From the NCBI RefSeq assembly GCF_009664365.1, contig NZ_CP044310.1, positions 3,111,001-3,175,000 on the forward strand: a stretch of DNA of 64,000 nt. The letters are read 5' to 3'. This DNA is from Paenibacillus xylanilyticus. GTDB lineage: Bacteria > Bacillota > Bacilli > Paenibacillales > Paenibacillaceae. The number at the start of each line of letters is the position of its first letter. Position 1 is the stretch's first letter. The translations under genes and the position numbers were made by a program. The notes under the pieces are model-generated. The model did no database searches. It was not told the DNA's origin and saw nothing but the letters and a program-made list of their open reading frames with translations. Shown here in pieces: positions 63,837-64,000 of the stretch.

Positions 63837-63866
63837 TCAGGTAAAGTAAATAGCGATCAAAATAAC

Positions 63867-63907
63867 AAAAGCAGCAGCCCGATGAACTTAAAAAAGGCTG
63901 CTGCTTT
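63867..63907 (+). terminator. Intrinsic terminator at right end
   Basis: AAAGCAGCAGCC cgatgaacttaaaaaa GGCTGCTGCTTT. The last 90 bases to the right edge hold no assignable gene; a minus-strand frame ending at a stop at 63946-63944 (reading ...GSIVLVVIVFT) may be the end of a gene lying outside. Confidence 0.75.
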
Positions 63908-64000
63908 AATTTGGTTTTCAATAGCAATGTACATGTGGTGTATTTACGTAAATACGATCACGACGAGAACAATGCTTCCGTTGCAACTGGTTTATGGATG

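Overview
The window looks like the chromosome of a Paenibacillus-type, endospore-forming Bacillota. The evidence is strong AGGAGG ribosome-binding sites, frequent TTG/GTG starts, a GerA/GerB/GerC germination operon, a Tlp-type spore protein, a YesM/YesN two-component system next to a sugar ABC transporter, several AraC regulators paired with glycoside hydrolases, and a collagen-like Gly-Pro-Gly protein. I see no rRNA, tRNA, CRISPR array, phage or intact insertion sequence. It reads as ordinary accessory chromosome made of many small self-regulated modules.

Layout. 1-5 kb: folD on the minus strand behind a ZTP riboswitch, with two in-frame stops near its 5' end; a barnase-like RNase carrying a lipobox, with its barstar inhibitor; an unknown lipoprotein; a Fur-controlled iron-siderophore binding protein; two tandem paralogous unknown proteins. 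5-8.6 kb: DUF1801 protein, threonine-aldolase-like lyase, MFS exporter, MmcQ/YjbR protein. 8.6-15.7 kb: sugar ABC transporter (minus) divergent from YesM/YesN. 15.7-20.3 kb: MerR (AdhR-like) regulator divergent from a zinc alcohol dehydrogenase; GH43 enzyme divergent from an ArsR-type regulator. 20.3-27 kb: chemoreceptor with a sigma-D-like promoter, AraC regulator, MFS transporter, DUF421 protein, class I glutamine amidotransferase. 27-31.5 kb: frameshifted hydrolase divergent from a TetR / quinone reductase / SDR set with matching operators; DUF3221 lipoprotein.

31.5-42 kb: a 940-bp gene-free stretch, then carboxy(nor)spermidine dehydrogenase and decarboxylase (spermidine from putrescine and aspartate semialdehyde), an aminoglycoside-phosphotransferase-like gene behind an AraC gene with a nonsense codon, an EamA transporter with an internal deletion, CsaA, an acetyltransferase, GH27 and AraC genes, a YczE-like membrane protein and PaiA polyamine acetyltransferase. 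42-51 kb: an APC permease divergent from a guanidine-I riboswitch that leads a guanidine-degradation operon (two DUF1989 subunits, 1207-residue biotin carboxylase, allophanate hydrolase). 51-55.3 kb: germination operon. 55-64 kb: collagen-like protein, Crp/Fnr and darcynin pair, ArsR/AHSA1/YdeI operon with two identical-type operators, YitT protein, GH105 hydrolase divergent from AraC, Tlp, a small unknown protein and an MDR oxidoreductase.

A recurring feature is gene damage: folD, an AraC regulator, a hydrolase, an EamA transporter and probably one small gene carry stops, frameshifts or deletions. This could be real decay or sequence error; only re-sequencing would tell. Another is the apparent use of ATT as start codon by two lipoproteins.
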